NCBI GenBank assembly: GCA_013396995.1
Contig: VWZP01006044.1
Span: 948,973 to 1,012,972 of the forward strand
Reading direction: 5' to 3'
Length of the DNA: 64,000 nt
Source of the DNA: Dicaeum eximium
Taxonomy: Eukaryota; Chordata; Aves; Passeriformes; Dicaeidae
Below the pieces are notes generated by a model. It searched no databases and was not told the DNA's origin. It worked only from the letters and a program-made list of their open reading frames with translations. Position numbers and translations under genes: made by a program. Shown here in pieces: positions 13,501 to 28,500 of the stretch (within the stretch, counting starts at the first letter, position 1; each line of letters opens with the position of its first letter).

Positions 13501-16500
13501 ATTTGTTGTTGCATACATTTGTCATTTACACTTGTTTGTCTCTTTTTGTAAGTCAAGTATCACTGCATGTTGAAATGAATGATAAATTTCTACCATTCTG
13601 CTGATAAATTTATGTGACAATTCTGCAAGGTTGAACTCGAGGTAAGGTTGAGCAAACATAAGGAAAGAGACTGAAGAGTAAGTGGCAGCAAATTATTCCC
13701 CCAATAGAAAGATCTGGTGAGAAAAGAGAGTACAGGTAAAACAGGTTAGGAATTGTTATACTCAGAATGTTGTTTGTGGGCAAAGGAAGCACATCTTGTC
13801 TGTATAAGTTAGCCAAGAATTTATTAGTGGTATAACAGAAATCTTAACAGTCTAATTTAAGATTTGTCTGACTCTCACAAGAAGTTTTGCTGTTACAAAC
13901 TGGGTAGATGAACCAAAGCAAACAGCTGATCATACAGTCAGGTACAGTTTTTGGTGTAAAGCTCCTTCAGTTCTAGTGCCTTGTGTGAGGAATATTGAGT
14001 AAAAAAAGGAAAAGTCAGATTAAATATTAAATTGTGTGGAAAGTATTTTAATTCTTGGTAAAATTAAGTTTCCTTCTTTGTCACTCATAATTTTAGAAAG
14101 TGTTTTCCCTATTTTTAATAGCAACTACCAACAGTTTCATCTTTTGGAATCTTCCGTTTCTGATTTTGTTGAAGAGGAATAAAGGCCAAAATAATGCTGT
14201 TGTATTAGATAATGAATTAAATGTAATTCTTCTAAGGTTACATTATTTCTAAATGCTATTTCCAAATAATTTATCTAACACATAACATTTATCTATTGAA
14301 GGCATTAATCCATGTTAATATATTGAAATCATGACAGAGAGAAAGATAACTCAGTCGGAGGCTCTCCCTTTAAACTTGCTCTATAAGGAGAAAATGTATA
14401 ACTACAATAAATAATCTGAGTCTGTGTTAGTTTTATATAACAATTCTTCGTTTCCTTTTGTAAAAAAAAAGTAAATATCTATAACAGGGTAGGAATATAT
14501 AGTATAATTTTACTATTATTTTCACAGACAGTACAAGTCCATGGGGAATCTACAGTTGTTTTAAGGAAGTAATATTTGCTTGGTCTGTACTTAGAGCCTT
14601 TATTTTGTAGTCATCCAGATGAAGGAAGAACTCTTCACTATGGGGAGCTTTGTTTAACTTTCCAAATAGCTGAGCACTGCAAGGAATTATTTCTCTGCAG
14701 CTACTTTTAGGAATAGATATGAGAGAATGAATTCTCCTAGTATAAATTAGGGATCATACTTGCAATGTTTAGAACAAAGAAAATTAATCTTATGGTGATT
14801 AGGCTTTCCTTCCCCTTTGGGAGCCAGATAAATGCATTTCTGAAGATAATTCTTTTCCACTGAAACAAAAGGACTGTAAAGTTTTTGAGATGCAAGAGTA
14901 GCCTTAAAATGGAGACTTTGGAGGGAGATGAGAGAGAAAAGTCTTTAAGTTTTTTCTGTGGTGAATATCCTTTTCCCACCACGTTGGAACATTGGACAGG
15001 ATGAAATTTAACAATTTCAAATGTCAGCTTCTGCCCCTAGGATGGAGATTCCTCTCCTGGAGTCTAAGGGGGGAGATCAGCCCTGCAGGCAGGGATCTGG
15101 TTGGCAGCAGCTCTCCAGGAGCCAGCAGTGAGCCCTGGCAGCCCAGAGGGCAAATCCCATCCTGGGGTGCCTTAAACACAGCATGGCCAGCAGGAAAAAG
15201 AGAGGATTATCCTGCTGGGCTCAGGGCTGGAGACCTGAGTGCCGGGCTGGGACCAGCAGGCGAGGATGTGAAGGTTCATGGCTGTACCCAAGGGGTTACA
15301 AAGATGGGGATGGGGCTGGAAGTCGTGTCCTGCCAGGAGCACCTGAGGGCTCTGGGCTTGTCTGCTTTGGAGAAGAGGAGGCTGAGGGGCGACCTCATTG
15401 CTCTGTGACTGCTTCCTGAGGGGGGAAGGGGACAGGGAGGTGCTGAGCTCTTCTCCTTGGGATCCAGTGGTGGAATAGGTTGGAATGGTTCAAAACCATT
15501 CTTGGGAGGTTTAGACTGGACATTTGGAAGCATTTCTTTACTGAGAGGGTGGTCAAACTGTGGAAGAGGCTTCCCATAGAGGTGATCAGTGCCTGAAGAC
15601 TGACAATGTTTAAGGGGCATTTGAGCAATGCCTTTAACAACAGCTTTAACTTTTGGTCATCCCTGAGCTGGTCAGGCAGTTGGCAGATGGCCCTTGTAGG
15701 TCCCTTACAACTGAATCAGCCTGTTCTGCTCTTGCCATCTCTGGCTCTGCATCCTTCTTTCTCTTCTTCTCCTTACACAGCATTTATATTTCCTGTGCTG
15801 GCAGTAGTGCTGGGCCTGTTTTCACATTCACCTGTGGAAAACTCAGGCATTTTAGAGTAGTAATGAGGCATCAAATCCATGTAGGAGCTATGAAGTCAGT
15901 GACTCTTCCAGGGCTCTGTAATGAAGAAAGCTCTGCTAATAGGTGTAATTTTCCCACATGCAGCTTCCTTTGCCAACTCAATTTCCTGTTCTGTGATGCA
16001 TCAAATATATCTTGCACCTGGGCTCCAAATAAGACCAGAGATGCTTTATCATGCTATAGAAACATCAGTTTTTCTCAGTGTTTTGTTATCTCACTGGGGA
16101 AAGAATTGTTCCTTGTGGGAGACATTTGCATTTGGAAGTGATAAACATGAATCCTATTGAAGTTAATAAAAGTTTTCCTGATTTGGAAATCAGATTGTCT
16201 TCTGTATTTGGTTCACACAGCACAAACAGATTACTGTGGACACAATATGCAGTATCACAAGTAAGTCATATTTGTCATATATGACACCTGAGTCATACAG
16301 AGGTCATACAGAGATGTTAGGAAGAAATTCTTCACTGTGAGGTACTGGAGCAAGTTACCCAGAGAAGCTGTGGCTGCCCCACGACTGGAAGTGTCCAAGG
16401 TCAGGTTGGATGGGGCCCTGAGCAACCTGGGATAGTGGAAGGTGTCGGGGTTGGAACAAGATGATCTTGAAGGTCCCTTCCAACCCAAATCTTTGGGTGA

Positions 16501-19500
16501 TTCTGTGTGTTTCTGAGCTGCTTGGGCCAGAAGTTGCACCTTGCTGTCTGACAAGCTTCTATTTAGTTTCAATTTACTGTATTCATAGATCTGAAAAGCA
16601 ATTTTGGAAAATTATTCATGTATTCATATAAAGGAAAAAGGCCTTTCAGGTCTGATATTAAATAAATCCTTTGAAATGAAGGAGCTGTAGATGAAAAGGA
16701 AAAGGAGAGTACCAGCAAGCAAAAAGGCTTGAAAAGAAATTGAGAGGGGAAAGTAACAAAGATTAATATCGAATAAAAGCTGTCTATATCTATTTGTATT
16801 ATATTCTGCTTGTACTGAGTTACCTACTGAGCCCAGAGCGAATTGCCTCACACTTGCCCATCTCCTCTACTCTCAGTTGGTTTTTGACTGCATTGCAGAC
16901 ACTGCAAATAAACTTAATTGGAAATATTTATATGGATGCAGACTGCTGGACTGTACTCAAGATTCCTAGAATGAGCTTATAAATAAATGAAAGATTCATG
17001 GAAGAGGGACTGTGTTCATTGGAACAACTGCATTGCCAAGGATAGACAGCAGTATTTCATTTCTGGGCTTGTGGTTAGAAATTGGAATCACCCAGGATCA
17101 GAGAAATGCTTAGGATTTTGCAGGGTGTGTATGTGTTTCTTTGTTTAAGTAGAAGTCTATGATCTGACATTTATTTTAGTATTACAAAGTAATAAAAGGA
17201 AAATAAATAGTGTAAGAATTTGATATATTCTGCAAAGTGGGCAAGAATATTATGCATTACCCACTAGTTTTTTTGCAAAGCCCTGTCTATGTGCTCATTT
17301 GATGGCTTATTTTTTTAGTTTCATTTGCTTTGTGCTAGGCAAGTCACATACAATTTTTCCCAAATTTGTTTCTTTTCTCCTCACTGACACTCCCTCCCAT
17401 CCATAAACATTTTGTTTACATGTCTGAGAGACAGATTTTTGTTTGTGTTTGTGCAGTGAGGATCCAGTTGTGGCCTCAGTGTTCTGTTTTACAGCTGCCA
17501 TCACGTGCTTTCTTTATACAAAAATGTGAGTTGTCTTGTGGAGATTTTAGGCCAATAAATGAAAAAGAGCACATGTCAATGGAAAAAAGTTGTGGAGCTA
17601 TGTAAGATCTGCCTGCAACTGATGTTACACACATCAGTTTTCTTATTGAAAATAGTAAAGGTGTGTAATTCATTGACTTTCTCTGTATGTTACCCAGTAT
17701 TCTCAAGAATTATCTAGGAATTAATTTTTTCTGAGCTTCCATATCAAGTCACTTATATTGCCAATTGAATTCTATGCTTCTATTACTTGTTATTTAATTA
17801 AAGTCATAATGACAAAAGTTACAGATTTAATTTACCTGGTGTGTTGTTATAATAGTTTTGATATCAAAGTGATGCAGAAAAGTATTCACTGTTTCACAGC
17901 AATGTGTTTTTTCTAATACTACAGATTGCTGTGAAACTAATGTGTAATTTCATTTTCTGTAGCTGATATTGTTATCTAATCTATTCTAATCTAAACTTTC
18001 AGAGTTTCCCTCAGTAAAACTGCTTCAATTTTGGTTAGAGATGGAATACTGAGCATCTGCTCTAATAGTGGAGTTTGGTAAAGACTTAGCAAAGAGGAGG
18101 GTTAGTAATTAACAGTAAGTGTCAGTGAAATACCCTAGAGATGGGGTGTAGTCACCTTCTGTTTTATCAAAGTAAAAATTTTGTTTCTTTTCCCCTGGTT
18201 ACCATATGGTAGCTTTCCATTAATGTAAAATTGGATCTTTTTTTCTAATTGCCTTGTTGATAAAGGACTGTGCAACCAGGTCTTGGCTTATACCCAGCTT
18301 CTGTGGGTCTGTTTGATGCCTTGGGACATGATGGGTGGGAATCATCTTTTGCCAGGATGATGTGGAGGCAGACAGGTGGTTTGAACTATTCCTGCAGTGG
18401 CATGAGACACTTCCCCAGCCATTAGATTTGTTACAATGAGTTCTGGTCCCCTAATGCAACAATTTATCACATGCAGGTTATTCTTGTTCTCTTTAGTCAA
18501 TAGAGGGGGAAAAAAGAGAAACACTTATTTGCATAATTACAAGGAAATGAGATCTGACATTTGACCAAATGACTTTCATAATCAAAAGAAATAAAAGCTC
18601 TTTAATCTAATGTAAAAAATTGGATTCTCATTTCATCATGCTTAGTTTTTTACCTGTAATGCTGGACACTCACTCATGAAACATTGTGCAAACTTCATGC
18701 TATGCATCATTTTGTAGACAGAAAACTTTATTTACAGTTTGCATGTTAACATAAAACTCAAGAGCAAAGATATTTTGGTAAAGAGGATATTACATTGTTA
18801 ACACTTCCTAGTTTACTTTGCTAATGAAAAAAAAACCACAATGTTTGTTTTGAAACTTGAGAAAACTAGAACAGCTGTCTTAGAGAAGACACATTTTAAA
18901 AATATGACTAAAGTATGCCACTGATGTGTATGTTAAATATTAACGTATTTCATGTTGCACAAATGGCTAAAAGAAAGCATTGTAGAGTTAAATGGCTAGA
19001 TTGAGATGGGGTCAAATTAAACAGGTTGTTCTTGCATTGAAAAAGAATTTACATGAAAATAACTCAAAGAATTTATTTATGTTTCCTTGTAGGTGGCATT
19101 AAGTGCCCTGTTTGCAGCTTTGTATATGGTACAAAATGGGAGTTCAACAGACATCTTAAAAACAAGCATGGAATGAAGTTAGTGGAGAATGATGGGGAGA
19201 CCAAATGGGAGGTAAAGCAAAATAACAATGGCTTTGACCCTAAGTTTTTTTAAAATTCTGCGGGAAAAGTAGGGATAAAAATAAGAAGTGGGAAAAAAAT
19301 GTGGTTCTGACTTTATATAAGATCAGAAGGTCATGGGATCTTATCTTTGTTTGAACACATGCCTTGCTATGTCTGTTAAATTTTAATACATGGTAGGGTT
19401 AACAACCATGTAAATGCTTATTTTTGCATTTTAGGCTTCTAGTCCTCTGTTTGCAGCAGAAAGGGTGAAAGCTTTAGCAAAAAAATGTGAAATTGAAAAA

Positions 19501-22500
19501 CTTACTGCATTTTGTAATATGCTGAATATTCTCTGGTGTTAACTGTAAGATGAGCAAAGCTGCAGAAGAAAGCTTATGTCTTGGTCCAGAGAAGGCTAGA
19601 ATCTAGAAAACTGCATTTTTTAATTGAACAGCTGAAAAAATTATAATGTTAGGCAGAGTAAGTCTATGATATGTCCCATATTTTCAGCTTCAATCCTGGA
19701 GATGTAGAATCGATGGGAAAACCACAGATTTAGACACTTTTATTAAAATATTATGGTTGGCCAGCAAAGTGTCTTCCACTGCTTGAGCAGGCTGATTTTG
19801 AAGTCCAGTGAGAGGAAAAAGCCAGGAGTCAACTGCAGCTGGCTGATCCCCACAGTTTTAGGCCTCTTCTGCTAAATTTCAGTGTGGCCCCCATCACAAA
19901 TCTAATGCCTGACGTGGACCTGCAGGTCTTCTCTAACAGTTGTTGAGGATCCACACACAGAAGGATAAGTCTTTGAAAAACACTGGAGTAGGTTCTATTT
20001 GGACAGATGTTCAAAGAAGACAGAACAAGCAGTTTAAAATGTAGCCCTTCAGTCTTGTATCCATATTCCAAATGGTTCTCTGAACACTTTCCCCGTAGCT
20101 GCCTAAAGCTGGAAAAAATAAGGGAACATCCTGGATGCAAGAATGTCTCTGTTACTGAATTGGCTATAAAGAAAGAGTCCCAGCAGAGCAGAAATATATA
20201 TTGACAGCTTGTCTTGAAAAAAAACATAATTTATGGAAAGGATAACTTTTGTGAAACAAAATTCCATTTTCTTCAAGTTTCTGAGGTGTTTTAGCACATC
20301 TGCATTATAAATTCATTTTGCACAAAAGGTCTTTGCCAAACTCTGGTGAAGTACAAGTCTGTTGTTAGTTCTAAGATAACTGTACAATCAAAATAAGGTC
20401 AGGATAACTTTGCATCCTTAAAACAACTTTTGAAGTAGAATCTAGAAGGACACCATGGGATCATTATCCTGTCTCCCATTGTAATACTCTTCTTGAATTC
20501 AGTTTCACCCAGTATAGCTCATTACATTATTTGTTGTCCAGACTCATTCCTTACTGTTGTTAAATCACTGAAATGAGATCATTCATGCCTTGGCTGGGTT
20601 TTGTTTTCAAGTTGACTGCTGAGGTTTCAGAAGAAGCATCCACTCAGTATCTCCACATCACAGAGGCTGGAGAAGATGTTCAAGGCACTCAAGCTGCTGT
20701 GGCTGCATTACAGAACCTCAGATACACTTCTGAGAACAGTAAGTTACCTTTTTCTAGGTTGAAACACAAATACACCTTTTTTTTTCAAAAATATCCAATT
20801 CTTTTGAGTGTACTGGGCAATATATGACATCCTGTAATCTCATCAAAAATTATGAAATAAGTAATCCAGAACTTACTTCTGGGGGGTTATATTTTCTTTA
20901 AGTATAAATGAAAAATTATAATTCATTATGAATTTCTATTTCCTGAAGTCATTAATACTTATCACTGCCTGTTTTGCACTTTATTATTAGCTGTGTGGAA
21001 TTTCCTGCCTATACTATTAAATATACTGTGAAATTAGCTATCTTGGCAGAGGAGATGGTGTGTATCTAATGACAATTCTCTGGCCATTATTTTTCTCCCT
21101 CTCTGGCTTTAGTCAGCAAGACTGCAGGAGTGGCATGGTGGAATAGCTCATTTACCATGTTCCCAAGACAGCACTAACAATCTGCATTTTGATGGTACAC
21201 CAAACTAAGTGAGCTATTCTGTATCAGGTTGAGAAGGAAAAGAGAGTAGCCTTAGATAATGTCTGCTAAGTGGGAAATAACAAAAACCAGGAGAAAGGAA
21301 AAAATGCCCAGATTTCTAAGAGTGTTAAAACACCAGAGACTGCAGTAGGTGTTCCTATGTTGTTAGTTTTTTTTTTTTTAATACATATAAATAATGCTCT
21401 GGTTAACAGAAGACAACATTTTACAGTTGTTTGCCATTATGGTCTTTATAGTTCACAATACAGGTACATGTCAAAAACTCTCAGCTTTTACAGATTTCTG
21501 TATATTACTTTAATGAGTGGAAATTCTGAATAAGTGAAAACTTCTTGAGAAGTTTTCTTAAACTTCTGTATATCTAAATTAAAATAAATACTGTCATGGA
21601 ATGTACTGTACATAGCAGTCTTTATTTTAAGCATGAGGCTATAGGTTTTTGAGTAATCTTTTTAGAGCATCCAACTTCAGATACTCTTCCAGCATATTTC
21701 CTCTTAGTATGAAAACAGTAGTATCTTGTCTAAAGGCAGTTTTATAATAAAACCCAAAGCAAGCAAACCTTTTTCAGTACTCAGATATGCTTGTTTCTTA
21801 CATAAATAACAAAATATAACTACTTTCTATTTGAAATGAAATTATCTGACCTGCACTACCTATACTATCACAGGGTCAACCTCAGTTTAAGTGTTTAAGT
21901 TAGGAAATCAGATTTATTCTATTTTCTATCTCATTTCTATCTCTGTCAGTGATTAAAGCAAATATAAGGCAGTTTTACATGATCCTGACAGTTTATTTCC
22001 CTTTCAATGTGGGCCATAGGTGGGAATTTGTATTCCTGCATAACAAAAGAAAATTTTCTGCATTCAGGTCCTTCACACCTTGTGAGAAGTGAAAGTACAA
22101 CTATAAATGTTTTGTTTGGGGTTTTTTATAAACATTCCTTTCCTTTGGCAGGGCTACACATATCAGAGAACTTTTTAAAAAGGACAAACATGTTCTGATG
22201 CAGTGTTTATAAAATTATCAGTATGAGTTTTCTCAACTAACCATAGCAACTAACCAAGAAATAACCTTTTCCTTCAGCAGCTCAGTGATAAAACTACCTC
22301 ATTTAGGTTGAGGGGTATTGCAGAGGAGCAGACAGAGAGTAAACAGAGGTTTCTAAAATATCAAATGGCTGTTATGGTTATAGGTATACAGGTAGATTCT
22401 GTGTAAGATGAATATCTGGTAAATACACATTTGGATTTGTAAAGTCTTGCAGCTTCCTAATTTGCAGTTCCTGCTATGACTTGTCACTGTTGTTTTTTTA

Positions 22501-25500
22501 TTCAATGTATTCTTTTAGATCTCTTTCAAATAGGCATAGAAGTGTCAGTGTGGCTGCACTTGCTGATTCATGCATTCCTGGGCAAATTTGTTTTGTGAAC
22601 ACTTCCCTGCCACAGATCTGTTGTTATTAAAGTGTCACATTATTGAGCTTTTTGAATTGTACCAGCAGCGCTGCGAGTCAGGGCTCTGCTGTTTGGATTC
22701 ATGTAGCCTCAGAATTGTTCTCCTGTGATGATCTTATGGCTGCTGTCTTTCTGATAAGGTGAAAGACTGGATCCAACAGCTGTAAACATCCTGCAGCAGA
22801 TCATTGAGTTGGGCTCGGAGTCCCACGATGCCACTGCTGTGGCTTCTGTCGTTACCATGGCACCTGGCACAGTGACAGTGGTGAAGCAGGTAAGAGTTCT
22901 TTTCTCCTCTAAATCAGCCACATTTAATTTTCATATATTTGTTGTGAAATGGGTGTTACTTTGCAAGGGACAAATTTTAAATCATCATTCAAGACACATA
23001 GAGAAGTTTTCCTAATTTTTCACTGGGTGCTCTGTGTGTGTGTGTTTACATGGCCACACCTGTACATGTTTATACATATATACACATATACCTTTATACA
23101 TCTAAAAATGTGTATAGTTTGTATGTATATAAAATATGAATGAATAAATACACCTGTATGGGTATGTAGGTGTGTGTGTGAAAATACAGCTTTTTTTCTA
23201 GCAGGTTTTCAGGTTTTATAAAATAACATACTTACAAAATTGCAATTACAAAATAACGTTTTGTGCAGACACTTAATGCCATTGTCATCTAAAAGATTCA
23301 GGTGGTCCTTGGTGCAGCAAGCAAAAGGAAATAAGTTTTAATTTGAGGTGCCTATTGGGTTCAAACATCAATGCTTTTGCTCAGTATTTCCTCCTCACAG
23401 GTGTCTGCTAACTTTTTGGCTGCCATTTTTCATTCTCCTCTCAGTGTTCTTTAAACTCTGCTTGTTCCTTCTCTTTCAGCACAGCTCTTTGCTTATCCCT
23501 TTCCCCACTGATTCACTGGGGGTTCTGCACTCAATGATTGAGTGAGGGAAGGAAAATACATGAGAAGTTTTAACTTCCCAAAGAGTTTAAGTAACTCCTT
23601 TTATTAAAATGAACCAGAACTGATTATGCTGAGTGCTAAAACTAACTTTTGAGTTCAGCATTTTTTGTAGTGTTTTGAACATAGAGTTCATGAGAGCTCC
23701 ATAGAAGTGTGAAGTTCATGGTCTGTGGAGTACTTGGATAATTCCTAAGCTTGCTGCCCAAATGTCACAAAGACAAGGCAGAATTTGAATTCAGAGCATT
23801 TTCAGATATTCCTGTGCCATAATTAACAGGTATTTTGACTAGAAACTGTGTAAGAGTTTAGGGCTTTTTTGTGGAATAACATACCCAAATTTGAAAATTA
23901 AATTCAGTCATTAAAGGGAGGAGACAGTGTGGTCCAATTATGTGCAAGTTTCAAAACCACTTTTATAGTATAGCCACAACCAGCATGCATGCTGTGCTAT
24001 AGAGGTGACCTGTTTAGAAGTTGAATGCAGCATTATTAATTGCTGTTTGTCAATATTATTGAAATTAGTTCTTCCCTAAAGAAATTCATCTTTGGAGACT
24101 GTTGTACTAAAGGTATAGGAGAAAGTGGCTGCTGAAGGAGAGCTGCCTAGAGAATGTGTTGATATCTGAGTGTTAAACTTTAAATATACAGGTGTTAACT
24201 CTGATCAATATCTGAGTCATCATAAAATCTATTAAGTTCCTTGTTGGATCCTCTGAATTTACTGGTAAGTTTTTCTAAGTAAATATTTATATTCCAAATT
24301 AATTTTCTTCTTCACTTTTCAATCTGTATTTCTAGCCTTTTGAGTTTGCAGACTGCTAAGCCTTAATCACTTCTTTTTACCTGTATCCATCAGTGACTGT
24401 CACTGGTCTGATATCAAACTCTTACAAGCACCACTCCTATATTAAATGACATCCTGAATTCTCTGAGCACAGAATCTCTTTGCTACTTTTCTTTTTATGC
24501 CCATTTCCCCCCTCCCTTTAGAATCTTGTATGTTTTTAAAATTTTTCTTTTCATTTTTCTCTTTTATTTTTTCTTTTATTTTTCTGTAGAAATAGATTTT
24601 TTACCATAGTCTGGTCTGTTATACGCTGTAGTTACTTTCCAGCTCTTGTCTTCCCACCAGAAAATTGCTCCAGTTACAGGCACACGCAATTTTAATCTAA
24701 GGGAAATAAGTCTTTAAATGTTATTAACTTGACTTTAATCCTCCTCTAATAAGAACTATCAGGTTTTTTCTTCAATACTGAGTTGCTTTCTGTGGGATAT
24801 CCCTCATTTGTACTTGTGACTTGGTTGGGTTTTAATTATCACAGGTTCCTAACTGTTAACCTTGAAGTGACCTTTAGATATGTTCATATTTCACTTTCCT
24901 ACTGGAAAATGTATTCCACACTTTTTTCTGTGACCTTCAGCTTCTCTTGTGGATTGTGAGACAAAGAATTCATTCAGGGTGTCAGCAATATATCGACATC
25001 ATCCGTCACTGAATTTCCACTCCTGTTCTTTAATGGCCTCACAGAGTCCTTGCTTAGCAGCTTGGGTCCATTTTTTTTTCCTTAACAACATTTATTGTAG
25101 TTGTCCTAATTTTTATGCTGTCTGTTATTTTCTTTTTCTCTAAGGATAACATTACCCATTTCTTATATCAGTTCTTACTTTCAAATCTCATTTGTAGCTA
25201 GCCCTTGCAAGTCTCCTTCATATTTCTCCATTTGCACCAAGAAATTTCTTCTAATTCCAAACTACGAGAATGTTTCAAGAAGGTTTTTTGCTGTAAATGT
25301 TACATTATAGTGTTCCTGTTTTTGTCTCCTCATTCCTCCCTGGAAATTTCTCCCACAGCTGTCCTCATCCTTACTTCTAACTCACAAAAGTCCCACTGAC
25401 ACTTTATCCTTAAAATCTTGTATAGATCCAGCTGTATCTCTCAGTAATGCTGCTGTGCTCATGCTGTAGCACTTCCCTGACCTGTGTGCTCACATACCTT

Positions 25501-28500
25501 CAGGGTGCTGTGCTTGTAGAGCTTCAGGTTAATGCAAGAATTTTGCCTCCAGAAACAAACTCTGTATTTATCCCTAAGTCCTTTTCAGCATCTTGGAAGA
25601 TATCTGGTGTATTAATTAGATCCAATTAATTGGTGTAATTTTAAAATTGTTTTCTACTAGGTCACAGGACATAAATGATACCATGTTTGAGGGGTATTTC
25701 TATTAAATTATTGTTCTGCTTGTAGTCTTACTGCAGGTATACTAAATTATAAGTACACATTATAATGGAGTGAAATCAAGATCAGATTGTTTTTTCACAA
25801 CTCCTGAATTGCATGTTAAGAACAAAATTTTAGTTCTGACTTAGGAAACTTCATACTTCTTGTTTATATGAATGATTACATTAAAGAAAACGTTTGACAA
25901 CATAGCAGTAACCAATTCCAGCCAGAACTGGGATTCAATTTAAGATTTTAAACCCCAAAAATGCAAAATTAGCCCTGCTTAGCTTGGATTATGCATGGGA
26001 AATAGGAATCATTGTTGGCTCTGTTAGTGTCACATGTATGAGACCTTCCCAAGGTCGTGTGCGGAGCCTGAAATGATTTTATCTTAATCTTGCCTGTGAG
26101 TCAGTATACTAATCTGTTATCAAAGTTGATTTTTTTTCTGATTTGGGATAAATCCAGTTGTGTGAGCTCTGAAAATATGCAGCTGCTAAGGAGTGTAATA
26201 TATATGTCTCATTAAATGCCTGAGGGAAAAAAGTTAGTAATGTGAAGTTTTACCAATATGATCTGAGACTGGCAAAAATCCCCTTTGAAGCTTTGATCAC
26301 AGCATGGCAGGAGAAGTCCATCCTTGTTCAGTTACCAGGGAGCCCCTCTGGATCTCTTTGTAAAAGAGCTAATGAAGATATTTCTTCATGGCATGACATT
26401 TGAGTTGTTCTGCTCTGCTTAAAGATGAAAAAAGTAGCAAGGTGGGGAAAAGAAGAGAGGAAAGAGTGCTGAGTTTGAAGAACAGCTAGGAAAGAGGCTA
26501 AAAAATGCTTAGAAAAGCCAGGAAATACTCTTCATAGTGGATGGTAAATAAAGGCAAGAGACTGGGGAGAAGTGAATTTTGTGGGAACAGCATATGGGAA
26601 GGTGAAGGGACTGGAAAGGTAAAACAAGACACTTTCCTTTCTGCACATTCACCTCTCTGTGTCCTGTTACAGATGTACTTTTGCCCCTGTGCCTTAGGGT
26701 GAAGATTGATTCATTTGGGTTTTTTGTTTATTTTGCTAGAAGAGGCTGTTCAATCCATTATTGATAGGGGTGGACCATTTTCCTGGCTTACCTGCCAAGC
26801 ATAAGCAGTATCACACACCCCCTTGATTTACAGTCTCTGCAGACCTGTGTTCCAAGACTGGTTTTTCACACAAAATCTGTATGTTAATTAGAATAGAGAT
26901 AGTGTTTCACTACAAACTGCCTTGATGTTTAGTTGTTTCATTCAGTTAGAGTGTACATCAAACAAGGATATTAATCGTTCCATAAAAAGTTTCTTCCAAG
27001 TTAAACATTTGTTTGATTTAAATACTGAGTTTCTTGTGAGCAAGCATTACCCTCAGAAATTAACAGCCCTGATATGTTATTTTTTTCCAGAGGAGATTGT
27101 TTAAGTGTGGAGTGCTGTAAGTAACTTTCCAAGAAAACAATATTCGAAGTGCATATTCTTGGTTTCACAATATATGAAGAACATCCTTGAAAGCTGAGTT
27201 CCTGAATCCCTCACTGCATTGTCCAGAACATCAGAAGTGTTTCCTCTGCTTGGTCTGTGTCCATCAGCTCTAGTTTCTCTTCTAGTTGTTGCTCTTCCAT
27301 TTCCAGTGTTTGTTAGCAGGAATGTTTAATTGCAGCAAGATACTACCTGATTTAATTAATTTATTTTTTCATAAATGCAGTTTATTGCTTGTCTTGGATC
27401 TCTTTGACACAAAGAGTAGAAAGCATGTAGGGTTCTCTGTCCAAGTATGAGTTTTTATTTTTGCATCAAATTGCTACTACAGAGCAGTAGAATTTTGGAT
27501 TGCAAACCAAAGGTTTACATTGGTATGCACTGTAGTAACCAGTTAAATTTGGTTGCATGTGATCTGTTTTTCAGAGTTTTTCTCATTTAGATAGTGATGG
27601 ACAAATTTGCTGGTAACGTGGATTTTTTTTAGGCCTGTGATACTGCACTGGGTTTGTGTGCTCTAGAACCATCACTTCTAGCTCACTCTGAAGATGGCTG
27701 AGAAGTTTGTGTCAATCACTCGTCATTATTATTAATCACTAAGGTGATTATATCAGCCTTTCTGCACATCAGAAGGGCTTGTTCTTGTTCATCAGAAGTC
27801 CACTTTATTTCTTAACTCTGTGGGATGTCTTTCTTATTTTTCAAGCCACAGAGCTGATTTCCTCCTCAGGAACATTCTTGGGCCTAAATGGTGCCAATTT
27901 GTTCTGAATGATGACTCCTATATGGTTTCTTATTTCAACCTTTTAGCTACAATGGTTGCCCAAGCCATCATTATTTTATGCTACAGTTAACTCTGATAAT
28001 CTTTTTTCTGACATTCACAGTTTATGTTTTGTCCCTTTTGTATTCTTTCAGAAAGTCTCAAAGACTTTCTCTCTTCTTGTCATCGCCTTCTCTTATCCTG
28101 TTTATTTGATGTTCCTTTCTATGCCACATCAAACAAAATCTTGTTTTCCTTGCCTCAATTTTTTTATTCCTTTCTGACTTAGAGTTCCATTTCTCATAGC
28201 TGTAAAGATTTTGTCTCCTACCCTTGCTCAGTCCATGAAGATTTAGTTGCTTATTACTTTTTTCAAACAAGTTTCTAATGCCTGCTTCCATATTGTGCTT
28301 AGTTGTGTGGATTTTTAATGAGAAGCAATTTGTACCTCATTGCCTTCTCTCAATTACTTATCAAAAATACGATGACAGCAATTATCTGTGAATAGACTGT
28401 TGTATACTGACACTAGTGCCTGTCACACTGAACTACCAGTGTCTCATTTATGTTTTACTCTCTCACCTCCCTTTTCTATGTCTGCTTACTTTCTCTTGTT

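Larger units (their letters stand above)
13266..19092 (+). other. ZNF407 intron E-F
   Basis: 5.8-kb intron. It holds two CR1 elements (14990-15735 and 16300-16512), listed separately. Elsewhere it is AT-rich with no recognisable gene. Confidence 0.72.

Noticed and set aside
15653..16141. 162-codon open frame on the + strand
   Set aside because: It begins in the tail of a CR1 element and continues into intron sequence. No recognisable protein content.
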